A DNA stretch of 9,510 bases from Thermoplasmatales archaeon (GTDB lineage: Archaea; Thermoplasmatota; E2; DHVEG-1). The stretch lies in NCBI GenBank assembly GCA_023140035.1, contig JAGLML010000039.1, positions 1 to 9,510 of the forward strand. Direction: 5' to 3'. The position numbers were made by a program, and so were the translations under genes. The stretch's first letter is position 1; each line of letters opens with the position of its first letter. This document shows positions 1 to 6,777 of this stretch, piece by piece. Under the pieces are notes generated by a model that saw nothing but the letters and a program-made list of their open reading frames with translations, made no database searches and was not told the origin of the DNA.

Positions 1-1118
1 ATGCAAAAAAAGCATTAATTGAGTCATCGATAGAATTAACAGGTATTATAAAAGAAGATAAACGTGCGCCTGGCGGATATGAACTTCAGGTAACAAATAT
101 ACATGTGGTTAATTTTGCAGAACCTTTTCCTATTGTAAAAGATCAAAGTCCCGAGTTTTTATTAGACCAAAGACATCTTTGGATACGATCAAGAAAACTT
201 GCATCTATTCTGAAAATTCGGTCTACTCTCGTCGGTGCAATTCATCAATTTTTTAGGGAAAGGGGCTTTTATGAATTTGACGCTCCCATTCTACAACCAA
301 GTCAATGTGAAGGTGGCTCTACACTCTTTGAAGTTAAGTATTATAATGATAAAACCTACCTTTCACAATCATGGCAGCTTTATGCCGAGGCAGGCATATT
401 CTCCCTAGAGAAAATATATAATATGGGACCAACTTTTCGCGCTGAAAAGTCAAAAACCTCTAGGCATTTGTCTGAATTTTGGATGGCTGAGATGGAAGCA
501 GCTTGGATGGATCTTTATGATATCGTAGAAATTGGAAAAGATGAAATACGGTTTATTTTAAAGCAAGTTTTAAAGAACAATAAGAATGAATTAGAACTCT
601 TAAATCAGGATTACAACAAATTAAAACAAATCTCAGAATCGGATTTTCCAACCATAACTTATACAGAAGCTCTTAAAATATTAAACGAAAAAGAAAATAT
701 GAATATTAAGTGGGGCAAAGATCTAAGAACACTAGAAGAAAACAAACTCGCAGATCATTTTAAAACTCCCGTAGTTGTAACCCATTATCCAGTTGAGATA
801 ATGGCATTTTACAAGACTAGAGACAAAAAAGATCCAAAAACAGCTCTTTGTTTTGATATGATTGCGCCTGAAGGCTATGGTGAAATAATTGGTGGTTCTC
901 AAAGAAGCCTTGATATAAAGGATATGACTGAACGGCTTGAAGCAATGGGGGAAAAAGTTGAAAACTATGAATGGTACTTTGACCTTAGAAAATTTGGTTC
1001 AGTTCCACATGCAGGCTATGGGCTTGGCGTTGAACGTACTGTAGCATGGATTTGTGGCATTGACAACATTAAAGATACAATCCCATTTCCAAGAACATTA
1101 TTGCGTTTCAGACCGTGA
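1..1118 (+). CDS. asnS: Asparaginyl-tRNA synthetase (5' truncated by window edge)
   Basis: Class IIb aminoacyl-tRNA synthetase that charges tRNA-Asn in the cytoplasm. The reading frame is open from base 3, and the 34 residues before the internal GTG at 105 read as the end of an anticodon-binding OB-fold followed by the hinge. The gene therefore starts outside the window and GTG 105 is not the start. In the visible 371 residues, motif 2 is FRAEKSKTSRHLSEFW (Arg near residue 146). Motif 3 is GLGVERTVAWICG (Arg near 345), followed by the IPFPRTLLRFRP tail. The LSQSWQLYAEA segment and EFWMAEMEAAW match archaeal AsnRS better than AspRS, which has a SPQLYKQ-type loop and an N-TTRH motif 2. The OB-fold argues against the AsnRS-related asparagine synthetase paralogue, which lacks it. 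One oddity is QSWQ where I recall QSGQ as usual. The acylphosphatase gene starts 8 bases after the stop and is probably co-transcribed. Confidence 0.9.
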   Translation, partial: AKKALIESSIELTGIIKEDKRAPGGYELQVTNIHVVNFAEPFPIVKDQSPEFLLDQRHLWIRSRKLASILKIRSTLVGAIHQFFRERGFYEFDAPILQPSQCEGGSTLFEVKYYNDKTYLSQSWQLYAEAGIFSLEKIYNMGPTFRAEKSKTSRHLSEFWMAEMEAAWMDLYDIVEIGKDEIRFILKQVLKNNKNELELLNQDYNKLKQISESDFPTITYTEALKILNEKENMNIKWGKDLRTLEENKLADHFKTPVVVTHYPVEIMAFYKTRDKKDPKTALCFDMIAPEGYGEIIGGSQRSLDIKDMTERLEAMGEKVENYEWYFDLRKFGSVPHAGYGLGVERTVAWICGIDNIKDTIPFPRTLLRFRP

Positions 1119-1126
1119 GGTTTTTT

Positions 1127-1402
1127 ATGAAAACAAGAGTTCATGTATTGATATCTGGCTGTGTACAAGGCGTATGGTACAGGGCAAGTACCAGGGATAA
1201 AGCAGAACAGCTTGGTTTAAAGGGATGGGTAAAAAATACATATGATGGAAACGTAGAAGCGGTATTTGAAGGAGAAGAAGACATCGTGAAGGAAATGCTT
1301 GCATGGTGTCAAAAAGGACCAAAACTAGCAAATGTTATTGACGTGAAGGTCGATTATGAGCAACCTACTGAAGATTTTGGAGGATTCAACATCATTTATT
1401 AA
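1127..1402 (+). CDS. acyP: Acylphosphatase
   Basis: Small cytosolic enzyme that hydrolyses the carboxyl-phosphate bond of acylphosphates. The 91-residue length is typical of the family. The signature GCVQGVWYRASTRDKA lies at residues 11-26, with the phosphate-binding and catalytic Arg at 19. GWVKNTYDGNVEA lies at 33-45, with the catalytic Asn at 37. I chose ATG 1127 over the in-frame GTG 1115. A GAGG Shine-Dalgarno lies at 1117-1120, six bases ahead of the ATG, and the protein then begins MKTRVHV as in other acylphosphatases. It follows asnS by 8 bases and has no promoter of its own that I can see. The link with asnS looks positional rather than functional. Confidence 0.93.
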   Translation: MKTRVHVLISGCVQGVWYRASTRDKAEQLGLKGWVKNTYDGNVEAVFEGEEDIVKEMLAWCQKGPKLANVIDVKVDYEQPTEDFGGFNIIY

Positions 1403-1474
1403 GTTTTACAAGGATTTTTTGTAATTAATTATACTTATCAGAAGTAAAGAAAATATACATCAGTTGGATAGATA

Positions 1475-1486
1475 ATTATATATAAC
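1475..1486 (+). promoter_or_regulatory. TATA-like box of the C25 peptidase gene
   Basis: The run ATTATATATAAC lies in the 116-base gap between the acylphosphatase stop and the peptidase ATG at 1519. Its centre is about 40 bases before the ATG, so the expected archaeal start would be near 1505-1508. A short GGGG at 1507-1510 is a weak candidate ribosome binding site. Nothing else in the gap was recognised. Confidence 0.5.
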
Positions 1487-1518
1487 ATAATCGAGAATGT
1501 AAGTACGGGGATTAGAAA

Positions 1519-3819
1519 ATGAAGAACCTAAATAAAATTTTGATTTCGGGTGTGGTGATATTGTTTTTGTTTTCTGCTGTTGCTGCAGGTGTGGACAACT
1601 TAGGCTACAACACTTCACCAGAAAATCTTGGAGATATTACCATAGATTTTGCCTTTCCAAAACCAAAAACAGAGAAAATTGAAGTCAACAACGAGGTTTA
1701 TGATAGAGTAACCATCAACAGACTTCCCAATTCTGGTGATTTAAATCAACCCTGTTTACCTGTAAAATCAGTGAAGGTGCTTATACCTTATGGCAGAGAA
1801 TTAGATTTTGTGAACGTAGTAGCAAAAGAAAAATCACTTGTAGGGTCAGGTTATAATGTGGAGGTAGGACACAACATTATACCACTTGAAAGTAACGCAG
1901 CACCACAAGAGTCTAAGAAGAAATATGATGGTGCGTTTCCAGAGAAGCGTTATTCCATTGTTGGTACTCATACGTTTAGAGGATACTCTGTATTCTTTGT
2001 AAACATCTATCCTGTTCAATATATGAAGGGTACAGGTGAGATAGCGTATTACAAACATATTACTCTTGAAGTAAAAACAAAGGAATCAACATCTAACACC
2101 CTTATAAGAGGATTACAAAAAGACAAGGATATAATTACAAAACTTGTTGATAACCCCTTATATATGACATCCTACAATGATGCTCCGGTCTCAACCAGCA
2201 GGGATACAGTTGAATATGCCGTTATTACAAACGAAGAATTGAAAGATGCAACAGGCGATTATACGTTTCAAGACCTTGTTCAATCGAAAATTGATAAGGG
2301 CATGTCAGCAGACATTTTCATTGTTGAAGATATTGTAAGCAACAATACGTACTCAGTAAATGGTACGTGGGGTGATAACAATCCAAGTAACCCGTTTTAC
2401 AATAGTGAAATAACAGAAAACTATGAACTGTTTAACGATACACAAGCAAAAATAAGAAACTTTATCAGGCATGCTTATACAGAGTTAGGAACCGATTATG
2501 TTTTGCTTGGTGGAGATGCTGACGGCCACCCTAATGGTGAGAACATTATACCGCTGAGAGGACTCTACGCATGTGAAGAAGGACTGCCTCTCGGAACATT
2601 AGGTTTTGAAGAAGATGACATCCCATCTGATGTGTATTATGCATGTCTTGATGGTAACTATAATTACGATATGGACGAACGATGGGGTGAAAACGCTACT
2701 AATAATAATATTTCAAATGTTGAAGAAGCAGATCTCATGGCAGAAATCTACGTTGGGAGGGCATGTGTAGATGCTGATGATGAAGTATCTAATTTTGTGA
2801 TGAAAACCCTTGCATATGAAAACTCGGATGAAGAACCTTATCTAGTAAAAGCCCTTATGGTCGGTGAACACCTTGGTTTCCCTGGAGTGTCGGAGTATGG
2901 TGGAAACTATAAGGACGAAATCATACCGCTCATTCCAGATGATTTTAATGTTGACACGCTGTATGAACGAGATGGCAGTTGGAATAAATACGATTTAATA
3001 AATATTCTCAACACTGCTACTCCTCATCTACTAAATCATCTTGGCCATGGTTTTGTTGATTATGCTTTGAAACTAGACAACAGTGATATATTATCATTGA
3101 CAAATGATAAGTATTTCTTTATCTACTCTCAAACCTGTCTCGCAGGTTCATTTGATAATTGTTATCGGGAAACTTATTATATGGAGGATTGTGCAGCTGA
3201 ACATTTCACAGTGGAAACACCACATGGTGCCTTTGCCGTTATTATGAACTCCCGATTTGGGCTTGGAAGCGAGAACACCCTTTATTCGCCATCACAAGTT
3301 TTAGATGAATCATTCTTTACAGCACTCTTTACTGAAAACTTGAGAGAACTTGGAAGAGCAAACCACTATTCTAAAGAAGATCATATATGGCACATTAATG
3401 AAAATGGTATTAGATGGGTTTACTACGAAACAAACTTATTTGGAGATCCGGAAGTTTCCATAAAAGATCCGTATCCATCAAATGTTGTTTTTAATATAAC
3501 CTTCACGTGTCCAGAAAATAGTGGGTCACTGTATATTCTCGGCAAAAAAATATTTCCGCTCTTTCTAATCAAAGTACCTATTCTCATAGGTAGAACTACA
3601 ATGCAAGTTGAGGCAATCTCTGACCCAGAAGGACAGGTATATAGTGTAGAATTCTATCTTGATAATGAATCACAACATGTCGATAGTGAGGCTCCATACG
3701 AATACAACTTAAACACATTCTTGATAGGAAAACATACAGTATCTGCAGAAGTTCATGGCATTTATGGAGAAAAAGAAAGCGAAAGCATTGATATTATTAC
3801 ATTCATCCTTGGAAAATAA
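1519..3819 (+). CDS. Secreted gingipain-like cysteine peptidase (family C25)
   Basis: Predicted exported caspase-fold endopeptidase of 766 residues that would degrade extracellular protein. Residues 1-24 form a signal peptide: a KNLNK start, then a hydrophobic core. Residues about 28-225 resemble the C25 propeptide, including the G-x-L-x-x-P-x-LPVKSVKVLIPYG pattern. The catalytic domain runs from about 229 to 650. It has DYVLLGGD (326-333), a SDVYYACLDG segment, AEIYVGRACVD, and the dyad region with NHLGHG (catalytic His 510) and SQTCLAGSFDN (nucleophile Cys 540). The His-Cys spacing of 30 is close to that of gingipains. From about residue 655 a C-terminal Ig-like domain follows (YILGKKIFPLF, then EAISDPEGQVYSVEFYLDNE). 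This type recurs on exported archaeal proteins. No C-terminal membrane anchor is visible, so the product is probably released or bound non-covalently. Substrate preference (Arg, Lys or other) cannot be read from sequence. The gene has its own promoter and ends 12 bases from the convergent macro gene. Confidence 0.9.
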   Translation: MKNLNKILISGVVILFLFSAVAAGVDNLGYNTSPENLGDITIDFAFPKPKTEKIEVNNEVYDRVTINRLPNSGDLNQPCLPVKSVKVLIPYGRELDFVNVVAKEKSLVGSGYNVEVGHNIIPLESNAAPQESKKKYDGAFPEKRYSIVGTHTFRGYSVFFVNIYPVQYMKGTGEIAYYKHITLEVKTKESTSNTLIRGLQKDKDIITKLVDNPLYMTSYNDAPVSTSRDTVEYAVITNEELKDATGDYTFQDLVQSKIDKGMSADIFIVEDIVSNNTYSVNGTWGDNNPSNPFYNSEITENYELFNDTQAKIRNFIRHAYTELGTDYVLLGGDADGHPNGENIIPLRGLYACEEGLPLGTLGFEEDDIPSDVYYACLDGNYNYDMDERWGENATNNNISNVEEADLMAEIYVGRACVDADDEVSNFVMKTLAYENSDEEPYLVKALMVGEHLGFPGVSEYGGNYKDEIIPLIPDDFNVDTLYERDGSWNKYDLINILNTATPHLLNHLGHGFVDYALKLDNSDILSLTNDKYFFIYSQTCLAGSFDNCYRETYYMEDCAAEHFTVETPHGAFAVIMNSRFGLGSENTLYSPSQVLDESFFTALFTENLRELGRANHYSKEDHIWHINENGIRWVYYETNLFGDPEVSIKDPYPSNVVFNITFTCPENSGSLYILGKKIFPLFLIKVPILIGRTTMQVEAISDPEGQVYSVEFYLDNESQHVDSEAPYEYNLNTFLIGKHTVSAEVHGIYGEKESESIDIITFILGK

Positions 3820-3831
3820 ATCTTTCCTATC

Positions 3832-4320
3832 CTATTTTTTCTTTAAAAAATTCATAAAAGCATTTGTCATTTTTTCATTGCGATCAATTAAAATAATGCT
3901 ATCGAATTTTTCTTCAAAACCCTTTACAACGGCAACCATCGCTTGTGCAGCATCATCCGCTGATACACCACCAACGCCAGTGCCCATTCCAGGAATTGCG
4001 ATACTTTTAATCTTTAGCTTTTCACCAAGTTTTAAGGCAGCATAGGTAGCTTTCTTCACGTTCTCAGCATCAATTCTCATTGCTGGCCTTTTCATTGTAG
4101 GGGCATGAATTACAACTTTACAGGGTAAAACACCGGCGGTTGTTTCAATTGCCGAACCTATCTCAATTGGAGCTTTAGCTATAGCTTCTTTTTCAATATT
4201 GGTTCCACCGACTCTTTTTATAGCTCCTGCAACACCTCCACCCATGTAACCAAAAGAGTTTGCAGGATTTACTATAGCATCACATTTAACTTTAGTAATG
4301 TCTCCAATTCTTACGACAAT
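3832..4320 (-). CDS. Macro-domain (ADP-ribose-binding) protein with non-canonical start
   Basis: Single macro domain, predicted to bind ADP-ribose or related ligands and possibly remove mono-ADP-ribose. The first in-frame ATG (4245) would give 137 residues starting at the GGGVAGAI loop. That would lose the strand and helix carrying the ligand-binding residues. The same frame continues upstream as VVRIGDITKVKCDAIVNPAN, with the GDI Asp (residue 7) and NPAN Asn (21) of the family, then SFGYMGGGVAGAIKRVGG. The phosphate-binding loop IPGMGTGVGG comes later. No ATG, GTG or TTG exists in this frame between 4245 and the upstream in-frame stop near 4440. I place the start provisionally at ATT 4320, giving 162 residues, the usual size of a macro domain. 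ATA 4335 and frameshifted translation from the preceding gene, whose stop is at 4332-4334, are alternatives. No Shine-Dalgarno is visible. It is last in an operon with the coiled-coil and UPF0282 genes. Confidence 0.82.
   Translation of the reverse strand: MVVRIGDITKVKCDAIVNPANSFGYMGGGVAGAIKRVGGTNIEKEAIAKAPIEIGSAIETTAGVLPCKVVIHAPTMKRPAMRIDAENVKKATYAALKLGEKLKIKSIAIPGMGTGVGGVSADDAAQAMVAVVKGFEEKFDSIILIDRNEKMTNAFMNFLKKK
3835..3850. terminator. A/T-rich bidirectional termination region between convergent genes
   Basis: Bases ATTTTTTCTTTAAAAAAT around 3834-3851 form a weak inverted repeat with a T-run on each strand. On the plus strand the T-run lies just after the peptidase stop. It also encodes the Lys-Lys-Lys C-terminus of the macro protein on the minus strand. 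Archaeal transcription often ends at oligo-T, so this could stop the plus-strand transcript. For the minus strand the matching T-run would fall inside the gene, so its role there is doubtful. Confidence 0.3.
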
Positions 4321-4331
4321 TGAATAAAAAA

Positions 4332-4613
4332 CTATTTCTTCTTTTTCTCTTTTTCTTCCTTTTTCTTTTGTTTTTCCTTTGCCTTTTCTTCCTGATGTTT
4401 TTTCTCTTTCGTCATTCCGCCCTGCAAAACCCTAATTCTAGAATTCATCGAGTGTATCTTTGCCTCAATTCGCATCTTTTTAATGTTAAACTCTGCTTTT
4501 GTAATCTTTTTACTCTCACAATTCTCCCGTAGATGTTCAATTTTTATCTGTTCTTTCCCTATTCTTTTCTCCAGCTTTGCAATATTTCTCTCTAATCTTT
4601 CAATGAAACCCAT
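4332..4613 (-). CDS. Small Lys/Glu-rich coiled-coil protein, function unknown
   Basis: A 93-residue protein I do not recognise. Residues 1-65 look like two antiparallel helices with heptad spacing (FIERLERNIAKLEKRIGKEQ, then a SKKITKAEF turn, then KKMRIEAKIHSMNSRIRVL). Residues about 69-93 are a highly charged tail made almost only of Lys, Glu and Gln, probably disordered or helical and possibly nucleic-acid or membrane-surface binding. I chose ATG 4613 over the upstream ATG 4649. It lies one base after the UPF0282 stop, a GGAG about eight bases ahead lies within the end of that gene, and the longer form would overlap it by 35 bases. Translational coupling with UPF0282 is therefore likely. 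The stop at 4332 falls 12 bases before the provisional start of the macro gene, whose frame overlaps this gene in the -1 register. The cysteine in the helix turn (32) is isolated. Confidence 0.75.
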   Translation of the reverse strand: MGFIERLERNIAKLEKRIGKEQIKIEHLRENCESKKITKAEFNIKKMRIEAKIHSMNSRIRVLQGGMTKEKKHQEEKAKEKQKKKEEKEKKKK

Positions 4614-4614
4614 G

Positions 4615-5457
4615 TTATTTACTCCACAATTCTTTCCTATGTGCCTCAAGGGTATTGTTTTCTTTACCTAAATATTCTGCGAAAGTTTTAACTTTTTCTT
4701 TGCCAATTCTATAAGGTTCTGAAAAGATATCTAAATATTTCAAGTCTCGTAATAAATGATGATCAAGAATCACTTGACACTCTAACGTTTTTATTATTTC
4801 TACCAAGTTGTCTGATGCATCTTGCAAGCTTTGTTTGCTGAATTTCCATCCTAGAAAAATTGTCGGCGGCCCGTCCATAATAAGTAGATCCGGCTTCTGA
4901 TCAATAATATATTCTTTAGCACTCTTGGTTACTGGTCCTTGGACATCTGATGAATGTACTATTCTTTTTTCGCCATCATCAATGGTTGTCATAACTACAT
5001 AACCAAGTCTTACGTTTTCAGGACCGTGGAAAAACGGTGGTGAAAAAACGATCTTTGTGTTTCCAATTCGATGTTTTGAATCATCACAGTATTCTAAATT
5101 ACAGATATTTTCTACAATTTTTTTAAAATCTGTTCCTCGTTCTTTTTGGGATTTATTAATATCTTTTTCGATGTCTTTAGCAAATATTTTTTTTCCTTTG
5201 TAGAACATCTCATTTGGGTCATAGTGATCGTAGTGGTAATGAGATATGACAAGTATTTTGCATTTTTCTGCTAGTTCTGCAATTTTTAGTTTTGTTTTGA
5301 AAATTGCATCCAACTCTTGCTGTACTGGTGGCAAGCCGTATCGTTTAGGCCCAAGTGCAGCAGATGGATCAATTAAAATTTTACAGTCTTTAGTTTCTAC
5401 ATACGTTGCCATTGAACGAACACCCAGGGAATCTGATGCTACTGGTAATACCTTCAT
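4615..5457 (-). CDS. UPF0282 family metallo-beta-lactamase-fold hydrolase
   Basis: Archaeal MBL-fold protein of 280 residues, predicted to be a cytosolic metal-dependent hydrolase of unknown substrate. It opens with MKVLPVASDSLGVRSMATYV, typical of the UPF0282 family. The metal motif HxHxDH is ISHYHYDHYDP, with His 73, His 75, Asp 77 and His 78. Further ligand candidates are His 144 (FFHGPE), Asp 171 (SSDVQGP) and His 233/234 (LDHHLLRD). The length suits the family. No signal peptide or membrane segment is present. It heads a minus-strand operon with the coiled-coil protein (1-base gap) and the macro-domain protein. The association suggests a nucleotide or ADP-ribose related role, but that is only guilt by association. 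The upstream gap carries a TATA-like box at 5489-5500. Confidence 0.9.
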   Translation of the reverse strand: MKVLPVASDSLGVRSMATYVETKDCKILIDPSAALGPKRYGLPPVQQELDAIFKTKLKIAELAEKCKILVISHYHYDHYDPNEMFYKGKKIFAKDIEKDINKSQKERGTDFKKIVENICNLEYCDDSKHRIGNTKIVFSPPFFHGPENVRLGYVVMTTIDDGEKRIVHSSDVQGPVTKSAKEYIIDQKPDLLIMDGPPTIFLGWKFSKQSLQDASDNLVEIIKTLECQVILDHHLLRDLKYLDIFSEPYRIGKEKVKTFAEYLGKENNTLEAHRKELWSK

Positions 5458-5488
5458 AGTTTGCCATATTGTGAACAGTTCAATAAAA

Positions 5489-5500
5489 TAAAAATATATC
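5489..5500 (-). promoter_or_regulatory. TATA-like box upstream of the UPF0282 operon
   Basis: On the minus strand the sequence reads GATATATTTTTA, about 35-43 bases ahead of ATG 5457. This predicts a start near 5465-5470 and a short leader. It sits in the only intergenic gap before the three-gene run, so it probably drives all three. No clear Shine-Dalgarno precedes the ATG. Confidence 0.4.
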
Positions 5501-5509
5501 TACAGATAA

Positions 5510-5548
5510 AACAAATAAAAAAGAGAGGGCAGGTTTACTTATCCCTGC
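5510..5548 (-). terminator. Stem-loop and T-run after the PKD lipoprotein gene
   Basis: GCAGG (5529-5533) pairs with CCTGC (5544-5548) around a 10-base loop. Read on the minus strand it is followed by CCCTCTCTTTTTTATTTG. It starts 21 bases after the lipoprotein stop and would separate that gene from the UPF0282 promoter just downstream. The stem is short, so oligo-T-driven termination is as likely as a hairpin mechanism. Confidence 0.4.
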
Positions 5549-5569
5549 TATTTTTACTTAATATGTGCC

Positions 5570-6163
5570 TTATGCCGTAACTGTTATTTCTGTTATGTCA
5601 GAAACGCCAGTTAAGCCGTAAGTATCTGTTACAGTCAAGGTTACATTGTAGGTTCCAGCTGCTGCATATGCATATGTCGGATTTTGCGTTGTATTTAAAG
5701 CTGAATCATCACCGAAATTCCATGACCAAGTTAATGTGTCGCCAGTGTTTGGATCAGTTGAAGTGTCTGTAAAGACTACCGACAAATTAGTTGCCACATA
5801 GGTAAAACCTGCAGTTGGTGCCACATTACCTACGATGATTACTTCTTCGTCAGTGTCGGTATCTGTTCCATCGGTAACAGTCAATGTAACTGTATATGTG
5901 CCGTTGTCAGCATATAGGTGGGTTGGATTTTGTTCTGTTGAAGTGTTTCCATCTCCAAAGTCCCATAAATAGGTTAACGTATCATCTGCATCTGCATCTG
6001 TAGATCCATCAGTAAAAGTCAATGTTTTGCCATCAGCTAAATAACTAAAACTAGCTACTGGTGCATTGTTTGCTGGTGGTTCTTCCTCTTCTTCTACACA
6101 TCCGCTTAACATACCCACTACCAATGCTAGACATAGAATGGGCACAACTATTTTTTTCTTCAT
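5570..6163 (-). CDS. PKD-domain lipoprotein
   Basis: Exported, probably lipid-anchored cell-surface protein of 197 residues. A KKK start and hydrophobic core (residues 5-17) end in a lipobox MLSGC with Cys 22. An acidic linker VEEEEEPP follows. Two tandem PKD domains come next (about 34-108 and 112-197), each with the hallmarks F-x-D-x-S-T-D, WDFGDG or WNFGDD, the T-x-NPT-x-x-YA element, and GTYTVTLTVTD or GTYNVTLTVTD. PKD folds usually mediate protein-protein or carbohydrate contacts. No catalytic domain is attached, so it is an adhesion or scaffold candidate. I chose ATG 6163 because GAGGAG lies five bases ahead. An in-frame ATG at 6178 would put that site inside the gene. It has its own TATA-like box and is not obviously an operon with rpl37e, whose stop is 115 bases upstream. 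Confidence 0.88.
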   Translation of the reverse strand: MKKKIVVPILCLALVVGMLSGCVEEEEEPPANNAPVASFSYLADGKTLTFTDGSTDADADDTLTYLWDFGDGNTSTEQNPTHLYADNGTYTVTLTVTDGTDTDTDEEVIIVGNVAPTAGFTYVATNLSVVFTDTSTDPNTGDTLTWSWNFGDDSALNTTQNPTYAYAAAGTYNVTLTVTDTYGLTGVSDITEITVTA

Positions 6164-6198
6164 TTTCACTCCTCGCACTTTATTTCGATGTTTTCTCC

Positions 6199-6212
6199 TA
6201 TTATATAGGATT
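6199..6212 (-). promoter_or_regulatory. TATA-like box of the PKD lipoprotein gene
   Basis: On the minus strand the sequence CCTATATAATAGG lies about 36-48 bases ahead of ATG 6163, giving an expected start around 6175-6180. The box is nearly palindromic. It falls between the rpl37e stop (6278) and the lipoprotein start, so the lipoprotein can be expressed independently. Confidence 0.45.
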
Positions 6213-6277
6213 AACTGGCTTACATCATAATTAAAACACTATATATTCTTTTCGAATTTTTGAGAAAAGGCGATTTT

Positions 6278-6439
6278 TTATTTGTTTCTAGACCAGTTGT
6301 AATGTCTAATTTTACTTGTTTCTCCAAATCCACATGCAGCACATTTTCTCTTCTGTACGTGGAAAGCATGTTTTCCACATCTTCTGCATGCGATGTGAGT
6401 TTTTTTACCACCAGAGCGGGATGCTGTCCCTTTTGTCAT
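6278..6439 (-). CDS. rpl37e: 50S ribosomal protein L37e
   Basis: Zinc-binding protein of the large ribosomal subunit, 53 residues, beginning MTKGTASRSGGKKTHIAC. The four zinc ligands are Cys 18, Cys 21, Cys 33 and Cys 36 (IACRRCGKHAFHVQKRKCAACGFG). The C-terminus SKIRHYNWSRNK is the conserved rRNA-contacting tail. The gene is short and a slightly longer frame overlaps it out of phase (6220-6411), but family identity leaves no doubt. A GAGGT about eight bases before the ATG is the ribosome binding site. It follows the LSm gene by 17 bases, the usual archaeal arrangement, and is probably co-transcribed with it. Confidence 0.97.
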   Translation of the reverse strand: MTKGTASRSGGKKTHIACRRCGKHAFHVQKRKCAACGFGETSKIRHYNWSRNK

Positions 6440-6456
6440 TTTAACAACCTCTTATT

Positions 6457-6675
6457 TTAAGGTGATATATAAATAATATTATCTCCTCTTACAATAACTG
6501 TTTCGTGCTTAGCCTTTTGCTCGGTATTCACTATTTCATCTGTTTTTTTAAGTACAAGATTCATATGGGGAACGTCGTAACCATCCAAGATGCCATGGTA
6601 TTCTACTCCGTTTCTTAATTCTACCATTACTCGGCTGTTTAGACTTGCATGCAGTACCTTTAGTGGCTTTTCCAT
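6457..6675 (-). CDS. Sm-like archaeal protein (LSm/SmAP)
   Basis: RNA-binding protein of 72 residues, expected to form a heptameric ring that binds U-rich RNA. Sm1 spans about residues 11-45 (LNSRVMVELRNGVEYHGILD, then GYDVPHMNLVL with the Asn 39 of the RNA pocket). Sm2 is VIVRGDNIIYISP (60-72) with the Arg-Gly-Asp triad at 63-65. Length and start match the family. An AGGT about six bases ahead of ATG 6675 is a plausible ribosome binding site. It is the first gene of a two-gene run with rpl37e, so RNA metabolism and ribosome supply share a transcript. Promoter: the shared TATA element at 6710-6717. Confidence 0.95.
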   Translation of the reverse strand: MEKPLKVLHASLNSRVMVELRNGVEYHGILDGYDVPHMNLVLKKTDEIVNTEQKAKHETVIVRGDNIIYISP

Positions 6676-6709
6676 AGTATTACCTAGGAGACACGAAATA
6701 GGGATATTC

Positions 6710-6717
6710 TTTATAAT
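6710..6717. promoter_or_regulatory. Symmetric TATA element shared by divergent LSm-L37e and PUA genes
   Basis: TTTATAAT, with the perfect palindrome TTATAA at 6711-6716, is the only clear TATA-like sequence in the 102 bases between the two starts. For the minus strand it predicts a start near 6688, 13 bases before LSm ATG 6675. For the plus strand it predicts one near 6740, about 38 bases before ATG 6778. This also argues against the TTG at 6721 as the start of the PUA gene. Confidence 0.45.
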
Positions 6718-6777
6718 AGTTTGGGCTTCAGGACTAGGGAGGTAAAGATTAAAAATAACTCAAATAATAACCAAAGC

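Noticed and set aside
105..107. GTG as the start of the tRNA synthetase gene
   Set aside because: The frame is open to base 3 and the 34 residues before it read as the end of the AsnRS OB-fold, so the gene begins outside the window.
3755..4045. 96-codon plus-strand frame overlapping the C25 peptidase end and the macro gene
   Set aside because: It is antisense to the well-supported macro domain and its product is low-complexity.
4333..4405. Polypyrimidine tract as a simple repeat or regulatory element
   Set aside because: It is the coding complement of the Lys/Glu tail of the coiled-coil protein. No regular repeat unit is present.
6220..6411. 63-codon minus-strand frame
   Set aside because: It is out of phase with rpl37e, which occupies the same DNA with four zinc cysteines and full family similarity.
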